Assembly: GCA_947625865.1 (NCBI GenBank)
Contig: CANQQD010000014.1
Coordinates: 1 to 39,740, forward strand
Origin: an uncultured Clostridia bacterium
GTDB lineage: Bacteria > Bacillota > Clostridia > Christensenellales > Borkfalkiaceae
Reading direction: 5' to 3'
Length of the DNA stretch: 39,740 nt
The translations under genes and the position numbers were made by a program. Shown here one piece after another: positions 15,063-22,959 of the stretch (position 1 is the stretch's first letter; every line of letters starts with the position of its first letter). Under the pieces are notes generated by a model. The model worked only from the letters and a program-made list of their open reading frames with translations, ran no database searches and was not told where the DNA came from.

Positions 15063-16421
15063 ATGTTTGAAACAATAAAAAATTGTTTTAAGGTAAAGGA
15101 GATAAGAAAGAAGATCTGGATAACCCTGTTGCTTCTTTTGATTTTCCGTTTGGGCTGCTATATCCCCGTTCCGGGAATAGATCCAAAGCAATTCGGCGAC
15201 GCGATAAACGGCAACGACTTTTTGAACGTGCTCTCGTCCATCACGGGCGGATCGCTGCAGAACGCCACACTCTTTGCGCTGGGAATAAGCCCCTATATCA
15301 ACGCGTCTATTATAATCCAGCTCCTCTCCGTGGGCATACCCGCGCTGGAGCGCCTTTCAAAGCAGGGTGAAGAGGGCAGAAAGAAAATTGCCCAGATAAC
15401 CCGATATGTAACGATAGCTCTCGCAGTTGCGCAGGCGATAGGCATAATAGTGAATTTCGGCATACAGGGCGACGCCCTCAGGCTCGAGATCTTCGGCGTT
15501 ATCCCCGGCAGCGGCATGAGCGAAACGGCGGCAAAATGGTTAGCGGGTATCTTCCTCACGGTAGTTTATACCGCAGGCGCGATGCTCGTTATGTGGATAG
15601 GCGAAAGAATAACCGAATACGGCATTTCCAACGGCATATCCCTTATAATCTTCATAGGTATTCTCTCCACGGCGGGACTGACGATCGTTGCAAACCTTAT
15701 AGACGGCTTCAGCGGCAATACCGTAAGATTCTGGGAGCTTTTGGGCTTTGTGTTGCTCACTATAGTCGAATTTGCGGCTATCGTCACGGTAGACCTCTCC
15801 GAGAGGAGAATACCCGTGCAGTATGCAAAGCAGGTGAAGGGCAGAAAGATGTACGGCGGACAGTCCTCGGTGATCCCCTTAAGGATCTCCGGCTCGGGCG
15901 TTATGCCTCTGATCTTCGCGTTTGCGATAATAACCTTCCCCCAGATGCTCATTTCGATGTTCTGGCCCAACACCTCGGCTAACGAGGGCATACAGATCTG
16001 GTTCTCCGGCTCTTCCACACAGTGGTACGGACAGCTTCTCTATATGCTTGCGCTCTGCGTGCTGATATTTGCATTTGCGTTTTTCTATGCTTCGATGCAG
16101 TTCAACCCCGAGGACGTTTCCAAAACCATACAGCAGAACGGCGGCTTTATACAGGGCATACGTCCCGGCAAGCCCACCGCGCTGTACTTAAAGAGAATAA
16201 ACAACCGTATAACGCTGTTCGGCGCAATATATCTGTCGCTGGTGGCGTTCATACCCTCGATTTTGAGCATGGTGCTCTCCAGCCTCGGCATGAGCAACCT
16301 TTCGTTACTTTCCGTATTCTCCACAACCGGTATATTGATTGTAGTATCCGTGGCAATGGAGCTGGATAAGCAGATGGAGAGCCAGCTGATGATGAAGAAC
16401 TACAAAGGCTTCCTCAAATAA
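15063..16421 (+). CDS. secY: Preprotein translocase subunit SecY
   Basis: 452 residues, within the family range, with about ten membrane helices. SecY is the protein-conducting channel of the Sec system in the cytoplasmic membrane and works with SecE, SecG and SecA, which are not in the window. Typical segments are LGCYIPVPGIDP near residue 35, the cytoplasmic loop KQGEEGRKKIAQITRY, and the ribosome/SecA-contact loop RRIPVQYAKQVKGRKMYGGQ near residue 245. SGVMPLIFA follows it. It ends the second tight gene block; adk follows only after 918 bp of repeats. Confidence 0.98.
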   Translation: MFETIKNCFKVKEIRKKIWITLLLLLIFRLGCYIPVPGIDPKQFGDAINGNDFLNVLSSITGGSLQNATLFALGISPYINASIIIQLLSVGIPALERLSKQGEEGRKKIAQITRYVTIALAVAQAIGIIVNFGIQGDALRLEIFGVIPGSGMSETAAKWLAGIFLTVVYTAGAMLVMWIGERITEYGISNGISLIIFIGILSTAGLTIVANLIDGFSGNTVRFWELLGFVLLTIVEFAAIVTVDLSERRIPVQYAKQVKGRKMYGGQSSVIPLRISGSGVMPLIFAFAIITFPQMLISMFWPNTSANEGIQIWFSGSSTQWYGQLLYMLALCVLIFAFAFFYASMQFNPEDVSKTIQQNGGFIQGIRPGKPTALYLKRINNRITLFGAIYLSLVAFIPSILSMVLSSLGMSNLSLLSVFSTTGILIVVSVAMELDKQMESQLMMKNYKGFLK

Positions 16422-16524
16422 GTTGCGTTGTGTATAAGCGTCGTTCTGCTGTGTTGCGCTGCGGCAACCCTCAGTCATTTACGATTTAGTAAACTCCTTC
16501 GGGTTTTCCTCGCGCGCCTTGCAT
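16422..16524 (+). repeat. Stop-codon-flush repeat A, diverged copy 3 (after secY)
   Basis: Starts directly behind the secY stop with GTTGCGTTGTGTATAAGCGT and keeps the order of the family: TGTTGCGCTGCGGCAACCCT, central hairpin, CCTCGCGCGCCTTG. The central hairpin is TTTAC (16478-16482)/GTAAA (16489-16493) where the other copies have CGTAC/GTACG, so paired positions changed together. This is the most diverged copy. Confidence 0.65.
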
Positions 16525-16675
16525 AACTCGCTTCTACGCACCGCTGAATTACAGAGCTGTGACTTCGTAATTGCAAAGTCTTGCTCGTTTCTGACCCGTT
16601 GCTAACTTCGTAAGTGCACGGAAAAACTCGCTTCTACGCACCGCTGAATTACGGAGCCGTGACTTCGTAAGTGCA
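16525..16675 (+). repeat. 100-nt tandem duplication of the repeat tail
   Basis: 16525-16575 and 16625-16675 are near-identical 51-nt segments at exactly 100-nt spacing (AACTCGCTTCTACGCACCGC, then CTGAATTAC and GACTTCGTAA). ACAGAGCTGT in the first becomes ACGGAGCCGT in the second, a change on both sides of the palindrome. The intervening part contains GCTCGTTTCTGACCCGTTGC, the tail motif of repeat A. Confidence 0.8.
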
Positions 16676-16830
16676 CTTTTCCTTGGCTTCTTCCCCTTGG
16701 GGGGGAAGCTCCCGCGTAGCGGGTGATGGGAGGGGCATAAAAAGGCGAAAGACTTCTCCCACCTGCCACTCTGTGGCACCCTCCCCCGTCGGCGACGGAA
16801 GAGGGCACGGGGGGGGGGAACGGGAGCAGC
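16676..16830 (+). repeat. Palindromic repeat E, uninterrupted form
   Basis: Contains CCTTGGCTTCTTCCCC, the hairpin CTCCCGC-GTA-GCGGGTGATGGGAG and the palindrome CCCTCCCCCGTC|GGCGACGGAAGAGGGC, with its centre at 16790/16791. This is the empty form of the site that carries 116-nt inserts at 321 and 23096. No gene is supported. Confidence 0.75.
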
Positions 16831-16837
16831 ATTAATA

Positions 16838-17320
16838 ATAAACGTTGCAAGCGCGGTAAGGGCGGCAGAGCCGCCAAAACTCACGGAAAATTTGCGCCTT
16901 ATTATCTGAAATATTTACAATAAAGTGCGCAAACCGTCACTTCGTTCGGGCGCAGTGCGCGAAACCGCACGAGAATTTCGTGAACAGTACAAAATAATTT
17001 ACGTTGCAAGCAGGGTTTCCCTGCGCCGCAAGCCCCAATTTGCGCATACCTGCGCCTCGGCGGGGTGAATGCCTGCGATTAAATAATTGTGGGCTCCTAA
17101 CAAATCGCAGGCAGAGGGACGAGCGCGGATTTCTCAAAACAGCACAGTGCGCTGTTTTGCCGCGCGAGCGGTGCCCGAACACGGCGTTGTCATTGCGCCG
17201 TGTGAGAAGCAGAGCCGCCAAAACTCACGGAAAATTTGCGCCTTATTATCTGAAATATTTACAATAAAGTGCGCAAACCGTCACTTCGTTCGGGCGCAGT
17301 GCGCGAAACCGCACGAGCTT
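16838..17320 (+). repeat. Modular structured element M region before adk, with 109-bp direct repeats
   Basis: 16865-16973 and 17209-17317 are identical over 109 bp. Each holds the hairpin module GGCGGCAGAGCCGCC (GCAGAGCCGCC in the second) and CTCACGGAAAATTTGCGCC ... CCGCACGAG. Between them, at about 16991-17088, lies a core module with hairpins CAGGG/CCCTG (17011-17023) and GCGCA/TGCGC (17042-17055). A 9-bp hairpin CAAAACAGC/GCTGTTTTG (17135-17159) and an ACGGCG/CGCCGT hairpin (17180-17200) follow. The second direct repeat abuts the adk ribosome site. Confidence 0.7.
17236..17265 (+). promoter_or_regulatory. Possible promoter for adk within the 109-bp repeat
   Basis: TTGCGC (17236-17241), an 18-bp spacer and TACAAT (17260-17265). 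The -35 match is weak (three of six) and the -10 good. An identical copy lies at 16892-16921 in the first direct repeat. If active it would start the adk-map-KOW-infA-rpmJ block with a leader of about 68 nt. Confidence 0.4.
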
Positions 17321-17339
17321 TTTGCGAAAAGGAATCTAT

Positions 17340-17969
17340 ATGAACATTATTCTTCTTGGAGCGCCCGGAGCGGGCAAGGGAACACAGGCAAGCATGCTTG
17401 CCGAAAAATATGATCTTTTGCACATTTCCACGGGCGACATATTCCGCGCTAACATAAAGGGCGGCACGGAAATAGGCAAACTCGCAAAGTCCTATATGGA
17501 CGCGGGTCTGCTCGTGCCCGATTCCGTTACGTGCGATATCGTCAAGGACAGACTGACGTGGGAGGACGCCGGTCACGGCTACATGCTGGACGGCTTTCCC
17601 CGCAACCTCTATCAGGCTGAAGAGCTGGATAAGTTCGCAAAAATCGACCTGTGCCTCAATATCGACGTGGACGTGAGCCTTTTGATGGACAGGATCTGCG
17701 GCAGAAGGGTGTGCTCGTGCGGCGCAAGCTATCACGTCTCCACGCTCGGCGGCAAGACCACCTGCGCAAAGTGCGGCAAGGAGCTGTACCAACGCGCGGA
17801 CGACAATCCCGAAACTGTGAAGGCGAGGCTCGACACCTATTTCCGCCAGACGGCGCCGCTCATAGATTACTATAAAAAGCAGGGCAAGCTCGTGACCGTT
17901 CACGGCGGCAAGGGCTCTCCCGACGAAGTGTTCGCGCAGATCTGCGGGCATCTCGATAAAAAATTATGA
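17340..17969 (+). CDS. adk: Adenylate kinase, zinc-lid type
   Basis: 209 residues. It interconverts ATP + AMP and 2 ADP in the cytosol. The P-loop GAPGAGKGTQ is at residues 7-16, and STGDIFR and LDGFPRN are typical of AMP and phosphate binding. The long lid holds Cys125, Cys127, Cys142 and Cys145, a zinc site of Gram-positive kinases, though CxC replaces the usual first CxxC. The ATG at 17340 follows AAAAGGA; an upstream in-frame start at 17322 would cut into the repeat and lacks a ribosome site. The stop overlaps the map start (ATGA). Confidence 0.97.
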   Translation: MNIILLGAPGAGKGTQASMLAEKYDLLHISTGDIFRANIKGGTEIGKLAKSYMDAGLLVPDSVTCDIVKDRLTWEDAGHGYMLDGFPRNLYQAEELDKFAKIDLCLNIDVDVSLLMDRICGRRVCSCGASYHVSTLGGKTTCAKCGKELYQRADDNPETVKARLDTYFRQTAPLIDYYKKQGKLVTVHGGKGSPDEVFAQICGHLDKKL

Positions 17970-18709
17970 TACACGTAAAATCCCCCGCCGAAATCGAACG
18001 CATGCGCGAGAGCTGCAGAATAGTAAAGGAAACGCTTGAGTTCGTCGGCAAAAACATACATGCGGGCATGACCACCAAGCAGGTGGATGAGCTCGTCTAC
18101 AGGTATATAACCTCGTGCGGAGCGATTCCCTCCAGCCTCGGCTACGGCGGCTTTCCCGCCAGCGCGTGCGTTTCGGTAAACGAGGTGGTCGTGCACGGGA
18201 TCCCGTCGGACAGGGTGATCCTCGACGGCGACATAGTGTCCGTAGACATAACGGCCGAAAAAAACGGCTTCAACGGCGACGCGGCAAGAACCTTTTTGAT
18301 AGGCAACGTGTCCGAAGAAAAGAGAAAACTTGTAAAGGTCACCGAGGAGTGTTTTTTCAAGGCAATTGAAGGTCTGCAGGCGGGCGTGCCGCTCTACGAC
18401 ATAGGCTATGCGGTGCAGACCCACGCCGAAAGCCACGGCTATGGCGTTGTCCGCGCCCTCGTCGGTCACGGCATAGGCAGGGACATGCACGAGGATCCGT
18501 CGGTGCCCAACTACGGCAAGAAGGGCACGGGCATGCGGCTTAAAGCGGGAATGACGATCTGCATAGAGCCGATGATAAATATGGGCACATACAAAGTAAA
18601 CTTTGGCAGCGACGGTTGGACGGTGACTACGGCGGACGGCAAGCCCGCGGCGCACTACGAAAACACGGTGCTCATCAAAGAGGACGGAGTGGAGATACTC
18701 ACCCTTTAA
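17966..18709 (+). CDS. map: Methionine aminopeptidase, type I
   Basis: 247 residues. Removes the initiator methionine from nascent proteins in the cytosol. All five metal ligands of the pita-bread fold are visible: Asp94, Asp105, His168, Glu201 and Glu232, with the substrate-site His77. It lacks the N-terminal SEC-C zinc segment found in some clostridial homologues. It starts inside the adk stop codon, so the two are probably co-translated, and it matches the adk-map-infA order of Firmicutes. Confidence 0.97.
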   Translation: MIHVKSPAEIERMRESCRIVKETLEFVGKNIHAGMTTKQVDELVYRYITSCGAIPSSLGYGGFPASACVSVNEVVVHGIPSDRVILDGDIVSVDITAEKNGFNGDAARTFLIGNVSEEKRKLVKVTEECFFKAIEGLQAGVPLYDIGYAVQTHAESHGYGVVRALVGHGIGRDMHEDPSVPNYGKKGTGMRLKAGMTICIEPMINMGTYKVNFGSDGWTVTTADGKPAAHYENTVLIKEDGVEILTL

Positions 18710-18717
18710 GGAGCGTT

Positions 18718-19020
18718 ATGAAGGTAAAGGAGCCGCAGATAGGCGGCATATGTCAAAGCCGTCAGGGCAGGGATAAGGACAGGTACTATCTGATAAAAGC
18801 CGTAAACGGGGACGGTACCGTGATGCTTGTGGACGGCAACTTCAAAAGGCTCTCTTCGCCCAAGAAAAAAAACATAAAGCACCTTACGCTTTTGCCCGAC
18901 AGGTCGGAGGCGATAGCCGAAAAGCTGGCATGCGGCAAACAGGTTTTCGATACGGAAGTGTTTTCCGCACTCAAAGCCTACAACAACCCCAAACAGGAAC
19001 AAGAGGTAGAGGATGTCTAA
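18718..19020 (+). CDS. KOW-domain RNA-binding protein (L14e-like)
   Basis: 100 residues from the ATG at 18718, which has AAGGAG upstream just behind the map stop. The N-terminal part [20 protein letters not shown] and [10 protein letters not shown], then KKKNIKHL, matches the KOW-type small protein found between map and infA in many Clostridia. The C-terminus is acidic and not recognisable. An RNA- or ribosome-associated role is likely from the domain and context, but the exact job is unknown. It overlaps infA by 8 nt. Confidence 0.8.
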   Translation: MKVKEPQIGGICQSRQGRDKDRYYLIKAVNGDGTVMLVDGNFKRLSSPKKKNIKHLTLLPDRSEAIAEKLACGKQVFDTEVFSALKAYNNPKQEQEVEDV

Positions 19021-19234
19021 GGACGACGTAATTGAAACCGAGGGCAAAGTTATAGAGTGTCTGCCCAATGCAAACTTTAAGGTAAAGCTTTCCAACGGGC
19101 ACATAATAACGGCATATATATCCGGTAAACTGAGATTGAACTATATAAGAATCATAGAGGGCGACAGCGTAAAGCTTGAAATGAGCCCCTACGATCTGAC
19201 CAAAGGCAGAATAACCTGGCGCAGCAAGAACTGA
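19013..19234 (+). CDS. infA: Translation initiation factor IF-1
   Basis: 73 residues, full length. IF-1 occupies the 30S A-site during initiation and supports IF-2 and IF-3. The OB-fold sequence [40 protein letters not shown] and [13 protein letters not shown] is unmistakable. It starts within the end of the KOW gene (8-nt overlap, different frame), so expression of the two is probably coupled. Confidence 0.98.
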   Translation: MSKDDVIETEGKVIECLPNANFKVKLSNGHIITAYISGKLRLNYIRIIEGDSVKLEMSPYDLTKGRITWRSKN

Positions 19235-19254
19235 GCCGAAAAAGGAGAAAAATC

Positions 19255-19371
19255 ATGAAAGTAAGACCTTCCGTAAAACCCATGTGTGACAAATGTAAAG
19301 TTATCAAGCGTAACGGCAAAGTTATGGTGATTTGTTCTAAGAATAAGTCGCACAAGCAACGCCAAGGCTAA
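19255..19371 (+). CDS. rpmJ: 50S ribosomal protein L36, zinc-binding form
   Basis: 38 residues ([20 protein letters not shown], then [18 protein letters not shown]). Cys11, Cys14, Cys27 and His33 form the usual zinc site. L36 stabilises 23S rRNA in the 50S subunit. AAAGGAG lies 8 nt upstream of the ATG. It ends the adk-rpmJ block; the stop codon is followed at once by repeat A, and rpsM starts only 566 bp later. Confidence 0.96.
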   Translation: MKVRPSVKPMCDKCKVIKRNGKVMVICSKNKSHKQRQG

Positions 19372-19485
19372 TTTAAACGCATATATACGTCGCAATACGG
19401 TGTCGCGTTTGCGCACTCCTTGGTCACGTACTTCTATGTACGCTCCCGTCGTCGTTTGCGCACGCTCCTTGTCTTGCTCGTATTT
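19372..19485 (+). repeat. Stop-codon-flush repeat A, copy 4 (after rpmJ)
   Basis: Begins directly after the rpmJ stop. It keeps ATACGTCGCAATACGGTGTC, GCGTTTGCGCACTCCTTGGT, the central hairpin CGTAC (19427-19431)/GTACG (19438-19442), and CACGCTCCTTGTCTTGCTCG. A second, partial copy starting GCGGCAACCGTCAGTTGCGT follows at about 19517-19590. Confidence 0.8.
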
Positions 19486-19741
19486 CTGCGTTTAAATGCG
19501 CTTGTAAAGGGCGTTTGCGGCAACCGTCAGTTGCGTACTTCTGTGTACGCTCCCCGTCGCAAATCCGCGCGCTCCTCGTTCTGCTCGCTTCTGCAAAGCT
19601 TTGAATTGCAGGGTTCAGCTCGTATCTCTGCGTTTAAATGCGTTTCAAACAGCGCGTGTCTGCTCGCTTCTGCAAAGCTTTGAATTGCAGGGTTCAGCTC
19701 GTATCTCTGCGTTTAAATGCGCTTGTAAAGGGCGTTTGCGT
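19478..19741 (+). repeat. Nested direct repeats in the rpmJ-rpsM gap
   Basis: A 62-nt segment at 19581-19642 (CTGCTCGCTTCTGCAAAGCT and onward) is repeated identically at 19660-19721. A 42-nt segment at about 19478-19519 recurs with one change at 19700-19741 (TCTGCGTTTAAATGCGCTTG, then TAAAGGGCGTTTGCG). The pattern implies repeated slippage or recombination in this gap. No convincing gene or promoter was seen between here and rpsM; 19742-19937 is AT-rich with no recognised feature. Confidence 0.8.
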
Positions 19742-19937
19742 TTTAATTGCGTTTAAGTGCGCTTGAATTGCTTAACGGCATAAGTATCGCGCGGGAAGGG
19801 CATATATTTGCTTTTTCTGCGTTGAATTTAAAAATAATTTCGCCTGTCGCCGCGTTTATCATTCCGAATTTCCAAACGCAGCGGTTGGCGGTTCATATAT
19901 ACCATATTTAAAAATTTTTAAGGAGAAAGTAATTACT

Positions 19938-20312
19938 ATGGCACGTATTGCCGGTGTAGATTTACCCAGAGAAAAGAGAGTCGAAATAGGACTTACTTAC
20001 ATCTACGGTATAGGTCTCAAAACCAGCCAGAAGATTCTTGCCGCGACGGGCGTTGATCCCAACACGCGGGTTAAGGATCTGGACGAGACTACCGTATCAA
20101 AACTCAGAGAATATATCGACCACAACGTGAGGGTCGAGGGCGAGCTTCGCACCGAGGTTTCACTCAACATCAAAAGACTTATGGAGATCGGCTGCTATCG
20201 CGGTATAAGACACAGAAAGGGTCTTCCCGTGCGCGGTCAGTCCACCAAGACCAACGCGAGAACCAGAAAGGGTCCCCGCCGTACGGTCGCAAAGAAGAAG
20301 GGCGCGAAGTAA
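19938..20312 (+). CDS. rpsM: 30S ribosomal protein S13
   Basis: 124 residues, typical. S13 sits in the 30S head and contacts the P-site tRNA and the large subunit. It begins [20 protein letters not shown] and ends with the basic tail [30 protein letters not shown] is diagnostic. An AAGGAG site lies 14 nt upstream. It opens the alpha-operon block rpsM-rpsK-rpsD-rpoA-rplQ, which has gaps of 3-26 nt. Confidence 0.98.
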   Translation: MARIAGVDLPREKRVEIGLTYIYGIGLKTSQKILAATGVDPNTRVKDLDETTVSKLREYIDHNVRVEGELRTEVSLNIKRLMEIGCYRGIRHRKGLPVRGQSTKTNARTRKGPRRTVAKKKGAK

Positions 20313-20326
20313 GGAGGGCAAGATAA

Positions 20327-20728
20327 ATGGCACAGCAACAGAAAAAGCAAACAGTAACCAGAAAGCGCAGAGAGCTTAAAAAGGTCGACAGAGGTCAGGT
20401 GCACATTCAGTCCTCCTTCAACAACACGCTTGTAACCGTAACCGATCTGCAGGGCAACGCAATAAGCTGGTCGTCGGCGGGCAGTCTGGGCTTCAAGGGC
20501 TCCCGTAAGGGCACGCCCTTTGCGGCGCAGATGGCAACCGAAACGGCAGTTAAGGCTGCAAAGGAGCACGGGCTCCGCTCGGTAGAGGTGTACGTAAAGG
20601 GTCCCGGCGCCGGCAGAGAATCGGCTATCCGCGCGATCGGCGCATGCGAGGTGGAAATAACTCTTATTTCCGACGTATCGCCCATAGCACACAACGGCTG
20701 CAGACCGCCTAAGCGTCGCAGAGTATAA
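20327..20728 (+). CDS. rpsK: 30S ribosomal protein S11
   Basis: 133 residues. S11 lies on the 30S platform near the E-site mRNA path. The core [20 protein letters not shown] and [20 protein letters not shown] is typical, and it ends with the invariant [19 protein letters not shown] precedes the ATG. Confidence 0.98.
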   Translation: MAQQQKKQTVTRKRRELKKVDRGQVHIQSSFNNTLVTVTDLQGNAISWSSAGSLGFKGSRKGTPFAAQMATETAVKAAKEHGLRSVEVYVKGPGAGRESAIRAIGACEVEITLISDVSPIAHNGCRPPKRRRV

Positions 20729-20742
20729 GGAGGTATCGAGAT

Positions 20743-21366
20743 ATGGCAACATACAGAGAGGCAAAGTGCCGCCTTTGCAGAAGAGAGGGCGGAAAGCTCT
20801 TTTTAAAGGGCGATAAATGTTATTCGGGCAAGTGCCCGTTCGAAAAAAGACCCGTGGCTCCCGGCGCTCACGGCGCTTCGAGAAAGAAGGTTTCAGAATA
20901 CGGCCAGCAGCTCCGCGAAAAGCAGAAGGTAAAGCGTATCTACGGTGTGCAGGAAGGTCAGTTCCACTCCTACTACGAGCAGGCTGACCGCATGAAGGGC
21001 ATAACCGGTGAAAACATGCTCTCCCTTTTGGAGCGCAGGCTTGACAACGTTATATTCCGTATGGGCGTCGGCGCAAGCAGAGCACAGAGCCGCCAGCTCG
21101 TAAGTCACGGACATTTCCTTGTAAACGGCAAAAAAGTCAACATACCTTCGTATATAGTCAGCGTGGGCGACGTTATAACCGTAAAGGAAAGCAAGACTTC
21201 CAACAAATACTTTGAAGCAATAAAGTCGATGAAGGCGGCGAACATGCCCAAGTGGGTCGAGTTCGATCCCGCAAAGTTAGAGGGCAAAATTTTATCGCTG
21301 CCTGCAAGGGACGATATAGACAGTCAGATCGCAGAGCATATGATTGTCGAGCTGTACTCCAAGTAA
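20743..21366 (+). CDS. rpsD: 30S ribosomal protein S4, zinc-binding form
   Basis: 207 residues. S4 nucleates 16S rRNA folding; in several bacteria it autoregulates the alpha operon or its own gene, which is not demonstrated here. Four cysteines at about positions 9, 12, 26 and 31 form the N-terminal zinc site. The S4 RNA-binding domain reads [20 protein letters not shown] and [16 protein letters not shown]. It is encoded inside the alpha operon, unlike the separate rpsD of Bacillus subtilis. Confidence 0.98.
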   Translation: MATYREAKCRLCRREGGKLFLKGDKCYSGKCPFEKRPVAPGAHGASRKKVSEYGQQLREKQKVKRIYGVQEGQFHSYYEQADRMKGITGENMLSLLERRLDNVIFRMGVGASRAQSRQLVSHGHFLVNGKKVNIPSYIVSVGDVITVKESKTSNKYFEAIKSMKAANMPKWVEFDPAKLEGKILSLPARDDIDSQIAEHMIVELYSK

Positions 21367-21392
21367 TGGTAAATTTTTAAGGAGGAAGTTTT

Positions 21393-22346
21393 ATGATCGA
21401 AATGGATATGCCCAAAATCGAGGTAGAGGAGAGCGAGGACCAGTCGTATGCAAAGGTCGTCGTCGAGCCTCTCGAAAAGGGCTTCGGTCTCACAATAGGC
21501 AACTGTTTAAGGCGCATACTCTTATCCGCGCTCCCCGGAGCGGCGGCGCAGGGAATAAGATTTCTTGACGGCAGCGTCAAGCACGAATTTTCGGCTGTTC
21601 CCGGCGTAAAGGAGGACGTGACTGAAATAATTTTAAACTTAAAAACGCTTGCAATAAGGACGTCGGTAACCGATAAGGACTATGTGAAGGTCGTTCACCT
21701 CTACAAGGAGGGTCCCTGCGAGGTAAAGGCGAGCGATATCGCCGAGGACGCGGAGATCGAAATAATAAACGGCGACCAGCATATCTGCACGATAGACGCG
21801 GGCGGCAAGATAGATATGGAGATAACCATAGGCAGAGGACGCGGCTACAAGGGCGCGGGACACACCCGCTCGGACCTCATCGACTATATTCCCATAGATT
21901 CCATCTATACGCCTGTAAAAAAGGTGAACTACTCCGTGGAGAATACGAGAGTAGGCCAGAACACCGACTACGATAAGCTCACGCTGGAGGTGTGGACAAA
22001 CGGCGCGTTCAGCGCCAAGGAGATCGTGTCGCTTGCGGCAAAGATCATGCAGGACCACATTTCGCTCTTCGTAGACCTGTCCGAGTCCATCAAGAATATG
22101 GATATCCTCGTAAAGAACGAGGACGACAAGCAGGCAAAGATACTCGCTATGGCGATTGAGGACATGGACCTTTCCGTCCGTTCCTACAACTGCCTGAAGC
22201 GCGCAAACATACACACCGTGGAAGATTTGACGAGAAAGTCGGAGGACGAAATGCTCAAGGTGAGGAACCTCGGCAGAAAGTCCTTGGACGAAGTTATAAA
22301 CAAGCTTGCCTCGTACGGACTTTCACTTTCAAACAAGGAGGACTAA
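21393..22346 (+). CDS. rpoA: DNA-directed RNA polymerase alpha subunit
   Basis: 317 residues, normal length. Dimerises to nucleate polymerase assembly. The N-terminal domain shows [20 protein letters not shown] and [15 protein letters not shown]. The C-terminal DNA- and activator-binding domain shows [19 protein letters not shown] and [16 protein letters not shown], residues of about 255-310. AAGGAGG lies upstream of the start. It sits between rpsD and rplQ in the usual order, with only 3 nt to rplQ. Confidence 0.99.
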   Translation: MIEMDMPKIEVEESEDQSYAKVVVEPLEKGFGLTIGNCLRRILLSALPGAAAQGIRFLDGSVKHEFSAVPGVKEDVTEIILNLKTLAIRTSVTDKDYVKVVHLYKEGPCEVKASDIAEDAEIEIINGDQHICTIDAGGKIDMEITIGRGRGYKGAGHTRSDLIDYIPIDSIYTPVKKVNYSVENTRVGQNTDYDKLTLEVWTNGAFSAKEIVSLAAKIMQDHISLFVDLSESIKNMDILVKNEDDKQAKILAMAIEDMDLSVRSYNCLKRANIHTVEDLTRKSEDEMLKVRNLGRKSLDEVINKLASYGLSLSNKED

Positions 22347-22349
22347 ACC

Positions 22350-22856
22350 ATGGCCGGTAAATTAGGAAGAACGGCAAGCGAGAGAGAAGCGCTTTTAAGG
22401 AATCAGGCGTCCGAACTTCTCTGGTACGGAAAAATCACAACCACGGCGGCAAAGGCAAAGGAGCTCCAGCCCTACGTTGAAAAAATAATCACAAAGGCTA
22501 TAAGCGTCTACGATGACAATATCGAGTACGACGTAAAGACCACCGACAAAAAGGGCAAGGAAATAACCGTGAAGAACGTCAAGGACAGCCCCAAGAAACT
22601 GGCGGTCCGCCGCGCGCTCATGGCAAAGCTCCGCGACCTTCAGGAGGTCAAGCCCTTCAACGAAAAGAAGAAGGAATTTAAGGAGCGCACCGCCGATATA
22701 CAGCATCCCCTCATGGAAAAGCTTTTCAACGAGATCGCGCCCAAATACGCGCAGAGGAAGGAAGAGCTCGGACAGGGCGGCGGATACACCCGCATATATC
22801 TTCTCGGCAGCCGCAGGGGCGATGCCGCGGAGGAAGCGATAATCGAATTAGTTTAA
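22350..22856 (+). CDS. rplQ: 50S ribosomal protein L17 with internal insertions
   Basis: 168 residues, against about 113-120 for most clostridial L17. The ends are standard: KLGRTASEREALLRNQASEL at the start, LFNEIAPKYAQRK and GGGYTRIYLLGSRRGDAAEE at the end. Extra charged sequence lies at about residues 51-82 (Asp/Lys-rich, with DVKTTDKKGKEITVKNVKDS) and 98-122. L17 is located near the tunnel exit. The insert remains in frame without rare features, so it is probably a lineage trait. A strong terminator follows. Confidence 0.95.
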   Translation: MAGKLGRTASEREALLRNQASELLWYGKITTTAAKAKELQPYVEKIITKAISVYDDNIEYDVKTTDKKGKEITVKNVKDSPKKLAVRRALMAKLRDLQEVKPFNEKKKEFKERTADIQHPLMEKLFNEIAPKYAQRKEELGQGGGYTRIYLLGSRRGDAAEEAIIELV

Positions 22857-22862
22857 AATAAG

Positions 22863-22909
22863 TTCACAAAAATTGCGGAGCCATTGCGGGCTCCGCAATT
22901 TTTCGTGAG
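22863..22909 (+). terminator. Terminator of the ribosomal super-operon
   Basis: AAAAATTGCGGAGCC (22868-22882) pairs perfectly with GGCTCCGCAATTTTT (22889-22903) around ATTGCG. It is an A/U-flanked stem, so it can work in both directions. The outer arms TTCACAAAAATT and AATTTTTCGTGA are the same as in the second module of element M at 5398-5442 and 39379-39424. Confidence 0.85.
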
Positions 22910-22923
22910 TTTGCGGGGCTTCT

Positions 22924-22957
22924 TCTCACACGGCGTTATTCCTTGCGCCGTGTGAGA
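22924..22957 (+). repeat. 12-bp hairpin repeat with TTATTCCTTG loop
   Basis: TCTCACACGGCG (22924-22935) pairs with CGCCGTGTGAGA (22946-22957). A shorter related hairpin with loop TTGTCATTG lies at about 17180-17200 before adk. No U-run. It lies behind the rplQ terminator and begins the repeat block up to the antiporter gene. Confidence 0.65.
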
Positions 22958-22959
22958 CA

